From assembly GCF_003852525.1 (NCBI RefSeq), contig NZ_QAJL01000001.1:1389133-1453132 (forward strand): 64,000 nt of DNA, in the 5' to 3' direction. The position numbers and the translations under genes were made by a program. The stretch is from Pedobacter sp. KBW06 (GTDB lineage: Bacteria > Bacteroidota > Bacteroidia > Sphingobacteriales > Sphingobacteriaceae). Numbering within the stretch: position 1 is the stretch's first letter; each line of letters begins with the position of its first letter. The notes beneath the pieces were generated by a model. The model was not told the origin of the DNA. It searched no databases and saw only the letters and a program-made list of their open reading frames with translations. Shown here one piece after another: positions 8,785 through 17,883 of this stretch.

Positions 8785-11550
8785 CTAAAAATTAAAACCG
8801 ATCCTTGCAAAAATGCGCCTTCCGTTTCCACCCATCTGAACCGCATCAAATGGCCCGGCAGGTTCATTATTATAAGCCCAGCCTTTTGCACCCTGAATAT
8901 AGCCAAGATCAGGATGGACGTTCAATACATTATCTGCACCCAGTGAGATCCTGGCGTATTTATTCAGTTTATAAGATAAATACACATCACTCACCAGCTT
9001 TCCGCTATAGTTATACAGGTCTGCTACTGAACCGGAACCATCATCTTTTGGAACCACAGGAGAAGTCCCTGTTCCGTCACCATATCCATAGATCTCTACT
9101 TTTCCGAAATAGGTAAAACGCAGACCAACAGTCAGGTCCTGATGTCCATATTCAGGGTTCAAAGAAAACTTTACTTTCGGCGCAGAAGCCAAAATGAATT
9201 TCTTCTCCCTTGAGCTCAGGAAGGTCTCTTTTAAGGCATCAGTTTTACCCAGGATAGTCGGATAGTTCACTTTGTCAATGTCCATGCTTTGGAAATTCCC
9301 GGTAAACAAAATCCGGTAACGGTTGTCCCCGATTGTCTTGTTATAATCCAGTACCACATCCAATCCCCGGTTGGTGGTGTTCACTGCATTGGCAAAGAAC
9401 TGTGCCGTACCTACCCTAAGTGCTTTTAAAGCATCTGTAAACGAAGGGTCCAATGTCGCATCATCTGCGCTAAACTGCCCCGACAGCACCACACGGTCTT
9501 TTACATTGATGATATAACCGTCTACGGTAATGCTAAATTCAGGAACAGGTTTAAAGGTAAAGCCTAAACCTGCATTTTTCGAGGTTTCCTGTTTCAGGTT
9601 CGGAATTCCCGCAGCCTTGGTAATCGGACTGGTATTGGGTGCGATCTTTACTTCGGAAATGATAGATCCCTGCACATTGGTAAAGGTAGAACTGTAATTG
9701 ATCTGCTGTAAAGAAGGCGCACGGAAACCTGTACCTACCGAGCCACGGATGTTAAAATTATCGGCAATTTTATAACGTGTGGCAAACTTGGTACTGAAGT
9801 TATAACCGAAATCACTGTAATGTTCCAGCCGGTTCGCAAAATTGATCAGCCATTTGTCGGTCGCATCCAGCTCAAAATCAACAAAGCCTCCAAACACAGA
9901 GCGGTTGGAATTCGCGGCATCACCCGGCTGAAAACCAGGAAACCCCTGTGATCCTGCAGCCTTAATCCCGGCAGGATCGTAATTCTTATAGGAAGCTTCC
10001 TCACCTGCAGAAATTTTATAACGTTCATAACGGTATTCGGCACCGAAACCAAGGTTAAATCCGGAAAGGACTTTATCAAAACGTTTACTAAAGTTCAGGT
10101 TTGTGGTGTTCTGTAAAAATTCGGAACCTCCATCATCGAAAGAAGTTTTATCTGCACCAAGAGAAGCATTGAACGTCTTTTTTCCATAAAAATGAAAATC
10201 ATTGTTTCCGGTATTGTTGCTCAGGTCCCAGTTCCAGGCCTCCCCAAAAACGCCTTTAATCCCCGCAGCAAAGCCCAGGTCTTTAATCTTTGTTTCGATG
10301 AGCGGATTGTAATAGGATTCCCCGTCAGGTGTCTTTACGATAATGCCATCCACGGGAATGATATTCGCACCATTGGTAGGGAAACGTTCCGGTCTGGAAG
10401 AGAAGTTCCGCGTAAAAGCGTAAGCATCCGAGCCTTTATAACTGTAACCACCAAAGCTGTAAAAGGTGGTCTTTGTACTTACAGGAATTTCACTGTTAAA
10501 AAAGATCGTCCCTCCTTCTGAGGATCCATCGCCATTGGCCCGTCTTGGGGTATTTAAAGGCAATGCCTTAGGATTTGCAGTTGCCGTATCCTTTGTCTGA
10601 CGGTAAGTTTTTCCGTTTTTAGAATAGTCGGCAGTCAGGTTAAGAAAACCAGCTTTGCCGATTTTCAGGCCATAATTCGCATCAAAGGTAAAGGCATTGC
10701 CATCAATAGTACCACCATGCGGATACTGGGCCGCGGCCACGCTTTTTTTGCTGTTAAAGGCAGGATCATAATATCCCGAATAGCCTGCATTCGCGGTAAA
10801 CTCATCGACACTCTTTTTAAGTACCAGGTTAATTACACCCGCTATTGCATCAGAGCCGTATTGTGCCGAAGCACCGTCACGCAGGATTTCGACCCGCTCA
10901 ATTGCGGCGGTAGGAATGGTACTTAAATCCACACCGGAATTTCCCCGGCCTCTGGTTCCAAATACAGAAACAAAGGCAGTGGAATGCCGGCGTTTACCAT
11001 TTACAAGTACCAGAGTTTGATCCGGGCCCAACCCTCTCAGCGTTCCCAGCTCCACATGATCTGCCCCATCAGAACCCGACTGCTTGTTGTAATTAAAGGA
11101 GGGTGCTGCATAATTTAAGATATCGGTTAACTCCAGTCGTCCGGTCGTAGCAGCAGTCTTGCTGACATTCACAATATCCACAGGCACTGCCGTTTCCAGC
11201 TTTACCCTTCCTGCAGAACGTGTACCGATCAACACCACTTCATCTAACTGAGCAGTATTGCTCTCCAAACTGATTTGAAAGCTGGTATTCGCAGCAACCA
11301 ATTGGATAACCGGCTTATACCCGGTATAGCTGAACACGAGTTGATCAGTTGAAACAGCCTCAATAGAGAACTGTCCGCTGGCATTGGTACTTGTCCCTTG
11401 TTTACTTCCTTTGATGTATACAGATACACCAATTAAAGTTTCTTTGGTCGCGGCATCGGTTACCGTTCCGGTAATGGTCTTTTTTTGTGCAAATGTCAGT
11501 TCCGAGCTCAGAAACAGCAGCACAATAAGGAGTAATAATGTTTTTTTCAT
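8785..11550 (-). CDS. TonB-dependent outer-membrane receptor
   Basis: 921 residues: signal peptide 1-21 (ending LTFAQ), a CarboxypepD_reg-like domain at about 25-105 (ITGTVTDAATKETLIGVSV), a plug at about 115-250 with LVLVNGKRRH and LRDGASAQYGSDAIAGVINL, then a long beta-barrel ending in Phe (IFARIGFNF). It transports some ligand across the outer membrane using TonB energy. There is no SusD partner beside it, so it is not a typical glycan-pair receptor. It is clearly paralogous to the receptor at 25753-28638, with the same plug phrases. The SusC gene is divergent, 328 nt away. The ligand is unknown. Confidence 0.9.
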   Translation of the reverse strand: MKKTLLLLIVLLFLSSELTFAQKKTITGTVTDAATKETLIGVSVYIKGSKQGTSTNASGQFSIEAVSTDQLVFSYTGYKPVIQLVAANTSFQISLESNTAQLDEVVLIGTRSAGRVKLETAVPVDIVNVSKTAATTGRLELTDILNYAAPSFNYNKQSGSDGADHVELGTLRGLGPDQTLVLVNGKRRHSTAFVSVFGTRGRGNSGVDLSTIPTAAIERVEILRDGASAQYGSDAIAGVINLVLKKSVDEFTANAGYSGYYDPAFNSKKSVAAAQYPHGGTIDGNAFTFDANYGLKIGKAGFLNLTADYSKNGKTYRQTKDTATANPKALPLNTPRRANGDGSSEGGTIFFNSEIPVSTKTTFYSFGGYSYKGSDAYAFTRNFSSRPERFPTNGANIIPVDGIIVKTPDGESYYNPLIETKIKDLGFAAGIKGVFGEAWNWDLSNNTGNNDFHFYGKKTFNASLGADKTSFDDGGSEFLQNTTNLNFSKRFDKVLSGFNLGFGAEYRYERYKISAGEEASYKNYDPAGIKAAGSQGFPGFQPGDAANSNRSVFGGFVDFELDATDKWLINFANRLEHYSDFGYNFSTKFATRYKIADNFNIRGSVGTGFRAPSLQQINYSSTFTNVQGSIISEVKIAPNTSPITKAAGIPNLKQETSKNAGLGFTFKPVPEFSITVDGYIINVKDRVVLSGQFSADDATLDPSFTDALKALRVGTAQFFANAVNTTNRGLDVVLDYNKTIGDNRYRILFTGNFQSMDIDKVNYPTILGKTDALKETFLSSREKKFILASAPKVKFSLNPEYGHQDLTVGLRFTYFGKVEIYGYGDGTGTSPVVPKDDGSGSVADLYNYSGKLVSDVYLSYKLNKYARISLGADNVLNVHPDLGYIQGAKGWAYNNEPAGPFDAVQMGGNGRRIFARIGFNF

Positions 11551-11878
11551 AGTGGTTAAGATGATTGAAGTTCAGGTTTAGGTTTTCTAACATAAAATAC
11601 CAATTATTATCAACAATACCATACACAATATCACTAAGACACAGATATTTAAAACAAAATTCCAAAATACTACCAAACAACATTTTTTGTTTCGACAGAT
11701 CAATTATTTGCCCCATTTTGAACAAAATTGGACTTTAACAAATTATAAAGTATCTTAGGTAATGGCCTTCAGCCACATAAACCAAATATTGCACCTATAA
11801 AAGGCAAATTTTAGCCTGGGTAAAACACCATTAATTTCCTGCCATAAAACCCTATTTACTAACCATACCTAATCAATT
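11551..11878. other. Divergent intergenic region between TonB receptor and SusC genes
   Basis: 328 nt, AT-rich, lying between two outwardly transcribed outer-membrane receptor genes, so it must hold at least two promoters. I did not find an exact TAnnTTTG box facing either gene, and no convincing palindrome. No small gene is supported here. Confidence 0.5.
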
Positions 11879-14800
11879 ATGACAAGCAATTTTTTACTCA
11901 GAAATGCCGGAGTCGTTTTTAGAAACAGACCCGATGCAAAAACGCTGCAAAAAACAGCAATGTCCCTCTTCATCTTACTCCTATCCTGTTTTACCGCCTA
12001 TGCCCAATCGGTTGTTACGGGAACAGTTACAGATAAGGAGAATACCACCCTCATTGGCGTAACCGTTTCCGTTGAAGGAAAAAGCGTCAGAACGCTGACC
12101 GATGCCAATGGGAAATATGCCATCAATGTGCCTGCAGATGGAAAAAAACTAACCTTCAGCTATGTAGGCATGCAAACCCTAACCCTGGACATTGAGGGAA
12201 AGAAAATCCTGAATGCCGTAATGGGATCAGCAAACGAACTCACAGAAGTTACCGTGGTCGGTTATGGTTCTGTAAAGAAAAATGACCTTACCGGTGCTGT
12301 AGCTACCCTCTCGGCCAAAGATTTCAATAAAGGCCCGCTCATCGCGCCCGATCAATTGCTACAGGGAAAGGTTGCCGGTGTACAAATGATCAACAACAGC
12401 GGACAACCGGGAGGTGCCACGACCGTAAGAATCCGTGGAAATGCGGCCGTTACCGGTACCGGACAACCCCTGTATGTAGTGGATGGAGTTGCGCTGACCA
12501 GCAATTCGGCAAGACCAAGTGCCAGCCCCAGTTCTGTAGGTGGTGTTAAAGCCACTCCGGGAGGAGGTTTAGGAAGCGCTCCTGGTGGAAATCCGCTCAA
12601 CTTCATCAATCCCAGTGATATCGCAAGCATGGAAATCCTGAAAGATGCCTCCGCAACGGCCATTTATGGATCAAGAGCTGCTTATGGTGTGGTACTGATC
12701 ACCACAAAAAGAGGTGCCAGCGGAGCGACGAAATTGGATGTAAATGCTTCCACAGGGGTTAGTAACCTCATGAATCAGCTGGAAGTATTAGATGGTAATC
12801 AATACCGCTCGGCTTTGAATAAATACGGACTTACTGCAGGTGATTATGGAGGTAATGTAGATGCCATGAAGGCCATTACAAGAACGGCTTACAATCAGAA
12901 TTATTCTGTTGGGATCAGTGGCGGGAACGATGCCAGTACTTACCGTGCCTCCTTCGGCTATCAGGACCAACAGGGAATTATCAGAAAAACGGACTTAAAA
13001 AAATATACTGCTGCTTTTAATGGCAATTTCAAATTCCTGGACAGCAAAAAGCTGGGCATGGACGTGAGTTTGATCAGCAGTCAGTATAACGAAAACATTG
13101 CGCCCATCACCAATGATGCGGGATTTACAGGAAGTCTGATCAGTCAGGCCCTATCCTGGAACCCAACCAGGCCTTTAAGAAATACCGATGGCTCCCTGTT
13201 CATCGAAAATGGCCGGATCATCAATCCCCTGGCCATGTCGGAAGCCTACAGCGATAAATCTAAAGTATCTTCTATTTTAGGAAGCGTCTCTCCTTATTAT
13301 AAAATCACCCCATGGCTGGAATACCGGATGCTGGTGAGTCTCAACTACAGTTCCGGTGTCAGGAGAAATTCTACCCGCAGCTTCATTAACATTGAAGGGG
13401 TTCAGGCCAAACCTGCCGATAATTTTCTGGGTGGATATGCCAGTTATTCAAATAGTGAACTGCTGACCCAGCAATTCACAAACACGCTGACCTTTAACAA
13501 GGAAATCGCTACAAAACTAAACCTGAACGCGGTAGTTGGTTATGAATACACCAATTACATCAACAAGGGAACCAATATGAATGCCAGTGGCTTTGGCGAT
13601 ATTCCTGTAGATTACACCGATGCGCTGCAGGCAACTCCTCCAAATAACAGAAGGATGAGCTCGTTTAGCGATCCGACCACAGAGCTGCAATCTTATTTTG
13701 CACGTGCGATTTTCAACTATGCAGGTAAATACCTTTTAACCGCCACCATCAGGGCAGATGGATCTACCCGTTTCGGTTCCGATAATAAATACGGTTATTT
13801 CCCCTCTTTCTCTGCCGCATGGAACATTAAAAATGAAGAGTTCCTTGCCGGTACAGAATGGCTGGACCAGTTAAAGATCAGGGCCGGATACGGACGGACA
13901 GGTAATCAGGAGTTCCCTTCCGGATCCTCTCAAAAACGCTTTGCTTTCGGTTATGATTCCGGAGGCCCAACCTTAACCGGAGTAAACAATGAGAATAAAA
14001 AGCTGAAATGGCAAGCCGATGAACAAATCAATATTGGTGCCGATTTCGGCTTTCTGAAAAGCAGGCTGACGGGATCAATCGACTTTTTCAGAAAGACCAC
14101 AACCGATCTTTTATTCCCTCAAATTCCGTTCTACCCTTCTGCTGCCGGAGCTTCGGTAACCTGGGTAAACTTACCCGGAAAGATCATCAATAAAGGAGTG
14201 GAATTAACCTTAAACGGCAGCATTATCGACCGGACAGATTTCTCCTGGTCCCTGGGTGGAAATGCGACCTTTCTGGACAACAAAGTAAAGGATATTGCAG
14301 GTATCATCAATACCGGAACTTTAAATGGTCAGGGCTTGAGTGATGTTACCCTGGAGGTCATTCAAAGTGGATTGCCACTCTTTGCTATGGTAACCCGACG
14401 TTATGAAGGCCTGGATGCAGGTGGGTTTTCTAAATATACAGACGACGGATACACCCTTTACTATGTGGGAAATCCCAATCCAAGCGTTATCCTGGGCATC
14501 AGCACGGATTTCAGGTACAAAAAACTCTCGCTGGGCCTAAACTTTAACGGCTCATTCGGACAGGACATCTACAACAATACCGCCAATTCTGTATTGCCGA
14601 TTACCAATCTCGGAACGAGAAATGTCGCCGCTCCGCTCCTGAATTCAGCGATTCAGGAATCGCTGGCCAACCCAATCTCTGCCTCTTCCCGTTATATTGA
14701 AAAGGGAAATTACCTGAAACTGGCCAATGCCACCCTGAACTACAATGTCGGCAACCTCGGAAAAACCATCAAAGGACTAAATGTCTATGTGAATGGGCAG

Positions 14801-14947
14801 AACCTCTTTGTGATCACCAAATATACCGGCTTTGATCCGGAGGTGAATGTCGACAAAAGTATCAACGGCGTTCCATCAGCCGGAATAGAATATGTTCCTT
14901 ATCCAACGGCAAGGACCTTCAATTTCGGAGTTAATTTTTCCCTTTAA
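11879..14947 (+). CDS. SusC/RagA family TonB-linked outer-membrane protein
   Basis: 1022 residues, normal for SusC. The N-terminus is long, with an internal hydrophobic signal at about residues 24-43 (MSLFILLLSCFTAYA); an ATG at residue 28 could be the true start. A carboxypeptidase-like domain follows (VVTGTVTDKENTTLIGVTV), then the conserved VVGYGSVKKNDLTGA segment, a plug domain (LYVVDGVAL, EILKDASATAIYGSRAAYG) and a 22-strand-type barrel ending FGVNFSL. It forms the transport channel for a glycan or peptide together with the SusD gene 16 nt downstream. The substrate is not evident. Confidence 0.95.
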   Translation: MTSNFLLRNAGVVFRNRPDAKTLQKTAMSLFILLLSCFTAYAQSVVTGTVTDKENTTLIGVTVSVEGKSVRTLTDANGKYAINVPADGKKLTFSYVGMQTLTLDIEGKKILNAVMGSANELTEVTVVGYGSVKKNDLTGAVATLSAKDFNKGPLIAPDQLLQGKVAGVQMINNSGQPGGATTVRIRGNAAVTGTGQPLYVVDGVALTSNSARPSASPSSVGGVKATPGGGLGSAPGGNPLNFINPSDIASMEILKDASATAIYGSRAAYGVVLITTKRGASGATKLDVNASTGVSNLMNQLEVLDGNQYRSALNKYGLTAGDYGGNVDAMKAITRTAYNQNYSVGISGGNDASTYRASFGYQDQQGIIRKTDLKKYTAAFNGNFKFLDSKKLGMDVSLISSQYNENIAPITNDAGFTGSLISQALSWNPTRPLRNTDGSLFIENGRIINPLAMSEAYSDKSKVSSILGSVSPYYKITPWLEYRMLVSLNYSSGVRRNSTRSFINIEGVQAKPADNFLGGYASYSNSELLTQQFTNTLTFNKEIATKLNLNAVVGYEYTNYINKGTNMNASGFGDIPVDYTDALQATPPNNRRMSSFSDPTTELQSYFARAIFNYAGKYLLTATIRADGSTRFGSDNKYGYFPSFSAAWNIKNEEFLAGTEWLDQLKIRAGYGRTGNQEFPSGSSQKRFAFGYDSGGPTLTGVNNENKKLKWQADEQINIGADFGFLKSRLTGSIDFFRKTTTDLLFPQIPFYPSAAGASVTWVNLPGKIINKGVELTLNGSIIDRTDFSWSLGGNATFLDNKVKDIAGIINTGTLNGQGLSDVTLEVIQSGLPLFAMVTRRYEGLDAGGFSKYTDDGYTLYYVGNPNPSVILGISTDFRYKKLSLGLNFNGSFGQDIYNNTANSVLPITNLGTRNVAAPLLNSAIQESLANPISASSRYIEKGNYLKLANATLNYNVGNLGKTIKGLNVYVNGQNLFVITKYTGFDPEVNVDKSINGVPSAGIEYVPYPTARTFNFGVNFSL

Positions 14948-14963
14948 TTTAAATATTCTGAAC

Positions 14964-16475
14964 ATGAAAACTAGATATATAACCGCTGTAATCGTTGCTT
15001 TTCTCTCCTTTACGGCATGTACCAAACTAGATGAAAAACTAAACGGCCAGATCAATGATGCCGGTGTAGGCTCCGGCAATGTCGCGGCAGTACTCAACTC
15101 CGCTTACAACGCCATGCGCGCACCTTATCAGGGGCCCTATGGCTGGTGGGCTTTACAGGAATTCCCAAGTGATGAAGCCATTGTACCTACCCGTGGTGGC
15201 GACTGGGATGACAATGGCGCATGGCGAGCTTTACACCTGCATCGCTGGGCATCAGACCATACCCGGATCCATTCCGTTTACCGGGACCTGAACAGCGTAA
15301 GCTATGTGGCAACGAGTGTATTGCAATTCAGTCCAACACCACAACAGGCGGCTGAAGCCCGCTTTTTACGCGCTTTTGCCCAATTCTCTATCCTCGACGG
15401 CTGGAACCAGGTCCCTTACCGTGATCCTGGTGAAGATGTTACACTGCCTTCAAGGGTGAGAAAAAATACCGAAGCCATTGCCTACATCATCGCAGAGCTG
15501 ACCGAAATTCTACCCGCACTGCCAACCAGCCCAAATACCGGCGCGACCAAAGATGCGGCAAAAATGCTGCTGATGAAATGTTACCTGAATAAAGGCGCTT
15601 TCCTGAACCGTGCAGCCCCAACTTTCGATCCGGCAGATATGGCCAAAGTGATCGGCCTGGCAGATGAAATCATCACCGGAGGTGCTTATACCCTGACCCC
15701 CAATTATTTCGACAATTTTGCACCAAAGAATGACCTTCTTGCCAAAGAAAATGTCTTTACCGGTAAAAACAGTGGTGGCGTAGATGCCGGTGGATTAAAT
15801 GCCATGTGGGTAGCCCCACTGCATTACAACCAAAGCCCAAGTGGAAATAACGGCTTTTGTACCCTTTCCGACTTCTACAATAAGTTCGAAGCTTCGGATT
15901 CCAGACGAGGTGGAGCTTATACAGGCGTTACAGATGTATCGGGTGTCCGGGTAGGTTTTCTCGTAGGTCAGCAGGTCAATCAAACCGGCGCACTGATCAA
16001 AAACAGACTTGGGGAGAACCTGATTTTTACACCTGAAGTGAACATCATTGAGCGTGATCCGAAAAGGCTGGAAAATGCAGGAATCCGGGTCATTAAATAC
16101 CCTGTTGATTATGCAAACGGCTCTTCCGGATTTCCGGATAACGACTGGGTTTACTATAGGTACTCAGATGTGTTACTGATGAAAGCTGAAGCCTTGCTAA
16201 GGACTGGACAAGGCCCTCTAGCGCTACCTTTGGTGAACCTGGTACGGACTACCCGCGGGGCTTCCATCTGGGGAAGTGTATCACTGGACCAGTTGCTGGA
16301 CGAACGCGGTCGCGAGTTCTTCTGGGAAGGGGTAAGGAGACAGGACCTGATCCGCTTTGGTAAGTTTTTAACACCATGGCAGGAAAAACCAAGTGATGAT
16401 CCGAAATACCTGATTTTCCCGATTCCGGCCAATCAAATGGCAAACCCTAATTACACTCAGAATCCAGGGTATTAA
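14964..16475 (+). CDS. SusD/RagB family nutrient-binding lipoprotein
   Basis: 503 residues from ATG at 14964, chosen because it opens a lipoprotein signal (FLSFTAC, Cys19). Regions such as EARFLRAFAQF and the C-terminal WVYYRYSDVLLMKAEALLR and GREFFWEGVRRQDLIRFG are SusD hallmarks. It binds substrate at the cell surface and caps the SusC channel. Only 16 nt separate it from susC, so they form one transcript that ends at the strong terminator at 16504. Confidence 0.95.
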   Translation: MKTRYITAVIVAFLSFTACTKLDEKLNGQINDAGVGSGNVAAVLNSAYNAMRAPYQGPYGWWALQEFPSDEAIVPTRGGDWDDNGAWRALHLHRWASDHTRIHSVYRDLNSVSYVATSVLQFSPTPQQAAEARFLRAFAQFSILDGWNQVPYRDPGEDVTLPSRVRKNTEAIAYIIAELTEILPALPTSPNTGATKDAAKMLLMKCYLNKGAFLNRAAPTFDPADMAKVIGLADEIITGGAYTLTPNYFDNFAPKNDLLAKENVFTGKNSGGVDAGGLNAMWVAPLHYNQSPSGNNGFCTLSDFYNKFEASDSRRGGAYTGVTDVSGVRVGFLVGQQVNQTGALIKNRLGENLIFTPEVNIIERDPKRLENAGIRVIKYPVDYANGSSGFPDNDWVYYRYSDVLLMKAEALLRTGQGPLALPLVNLVRTTRGASIWGSVSLDQLLDERGREFFWEGVRRQDLIRFGKFLTPWQEKPSDDPKYLIFPIPANQMANPNYTQNPGY

Positions 16476-16503
16476 CACTACAAAAAGACGTTAGTCCATA
16501 CGA

Positions 16504-16540
16504 AAAAACCCCTGTTTTGAAATTCAAAACAGGGGTTTTT
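16504..16540. terminator. Bidirectional intrinsic terminator between SusD and BamA-like genes
   Basis: A perfect 18-bp inverted repeat (arms 16504-16521 and 16523-16540, one central base) with an A run on one side and a T run on the other, so it can stop both converging transcripts. Confidence 0.95.
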
Positions 16541-16589
16541 CATGAGGTTCCATAATATTTTTATCCATCAAGCCTAAAAAACAAGCTGA

Positions 16590-17822
16590 TTAAAAAGCTT
16601 CGCCCAGACTAAAGGTAAAGCTATTGTACCCCTTGCTCGTTCCATAATCAACACCAATATTGGTATTAGAGCTCTTATTGAATTTTACCCGGAGTCCGGT
16701 ACCGACGGCAGGTTTCCAGGAGCTAAACATCGCATTAGAACCACTCACGGTATTGACATTTGCAAACACCACAAAACCTAACAAACCATTATTGGTAATG
16801 TCCCTCCGGTATTCGCTTTCCAGATAAAACAGGGACTTTCCGCGATAACGGTTCTGGTCGATTCCCCTCCCCGATCGGTTTGCAGGGTCCCAACCGATAC
16901 TGGGTAAATCAAGGTAAGGAGTTTTATTGCCCAGGCTTGTCCAGAGGTAAGTCCAGAAAGCCAATGTATTTTGCTGATCAGGTTTGGATGGATTCATGGA
17001 TATATATTTTCTGACATCCAGGTACAAAGAGCTCCAGGAATCATTGCTTCCTAAAAATTTAGGATTCACCCGATAAACCAGGTTGCCATACATCCCCGGA
17101 AGTGGATTAATCGAATTGCTCCGGGTATCGTACAGCAAATTGAAAGTAATCCCCGAAGAAAAAGAGTTTTTGGCAGTCCCGTATTCATAGTTTGTATACT
17201 GTTTCAGGTCCACATTCGGATCTTCACTTTTTATATTAAAATGGTAATCAAGGTTATAACCCAATCCTGCAAAGAAATAGGGTTTGATCCGTTTCAATGC
17301 ACTTTGGTAAAAGCGGATATACTTGTAATCTACCAGTATCGGCTCGGGCCTTACCGCATTGCTTCCCAGTCCCCAGGTGTATTGCGGATAAACCAGAAAA
17401 CGCGTATCTCCCTGGATTACCCATTTATTATCAGGAAGCCATACGGTGCTGCGCAGAGGCAAACCAAAGCGGTTACCTAAATTCCAGTAGGGAGTGAAGG
17501 TCACGGAAGAAAGGTTTGTGGTCTTCCTTGGCCCAAGGTACATGGCTGCAGTGGTGCTTGTCACCAATGCACGGCCACTTCCGCCAGGAACAGTACTGCT
17601 CACCGGAAGTATAGAGAAATATACTTTTTTACCCCGTTCTGCTTTGATTTCCTTCGGTTTTATCTTAAACAATGACTTGGCCACATCGATCAGATCTTTC
17701 TGAGCTGAGGTGTCCGTTTCGACCGTTTGCTGCGTAGCGATATTGCTCACATTCTGGGCATATAAGCCACAGGGAAATAGCAACAAGAAAAATAAACCTG
17801 CTTTTACTGGAAATCCTTGCAT
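16590..17822 (-). CDS. BamA/TamA-like outer-membrane beta-barrel protein
   Basis: 410 residues from ATG at 17822, which gives a compact signal peptide (ending GLYAQ); an ATG 18 nt upstream is also possible. After a short linker the protein is a series of amphipathic strands with aromatic ends, and the phrase GITFNLLYDTRSNSINPLPG is typical of the bacterial surface antigen (BamA/Omp85 C-terminal) barrel; it ends in Phe. No POTRA domains are present, so it is a bare barrel of unknown role rather than BamA itself. It follows the glycosidase-like gene after 61 nt on the same strand and may share its transcript. Confidence 0.7.
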   Translation of the reverse strand: MQGFPVKAGLFFLLLFPCGLYAQNVSNIATQQTVETDTSAQKDLIDVAKSLFKIKPKEIKAERGKKVYFSILPVSSTVPGGSGRALVTSTTAAMYLGPRKTTNLSSVTFTPYWNLGNRFGLPLRSTVWLPDNKWVIQGDTRFLVYPQYTWGLGSNAVRPEPILVDYKYIRFYQSALKRIKPYFFAGLGYNLDYHFNIKSEDPNVDLKQYTNYEYGTAKNSFSSGITFNLLYDTRSNSINPLPGMYGNLVYRVNPKFLGSNDSWSSLYLDVRKYISMNPSKPDQQNTLAFWTYLWTSLGNKTPYLDLPSIGWDPANRSGRGIDQNRYRGKSLFYLESEYRRDITNNGLLGFVVFANVNTVSGSNAMFSSWKPAVGTGLRVKFNKSSNTNIGVDYGTSKGYNSFTFSLGEAF

Positions 17823-17883
17823 AAGAAATAACTGAATCATTAGTTATTCAATAAACGTGCCTGTAATTAGGGATGGTTCCCGT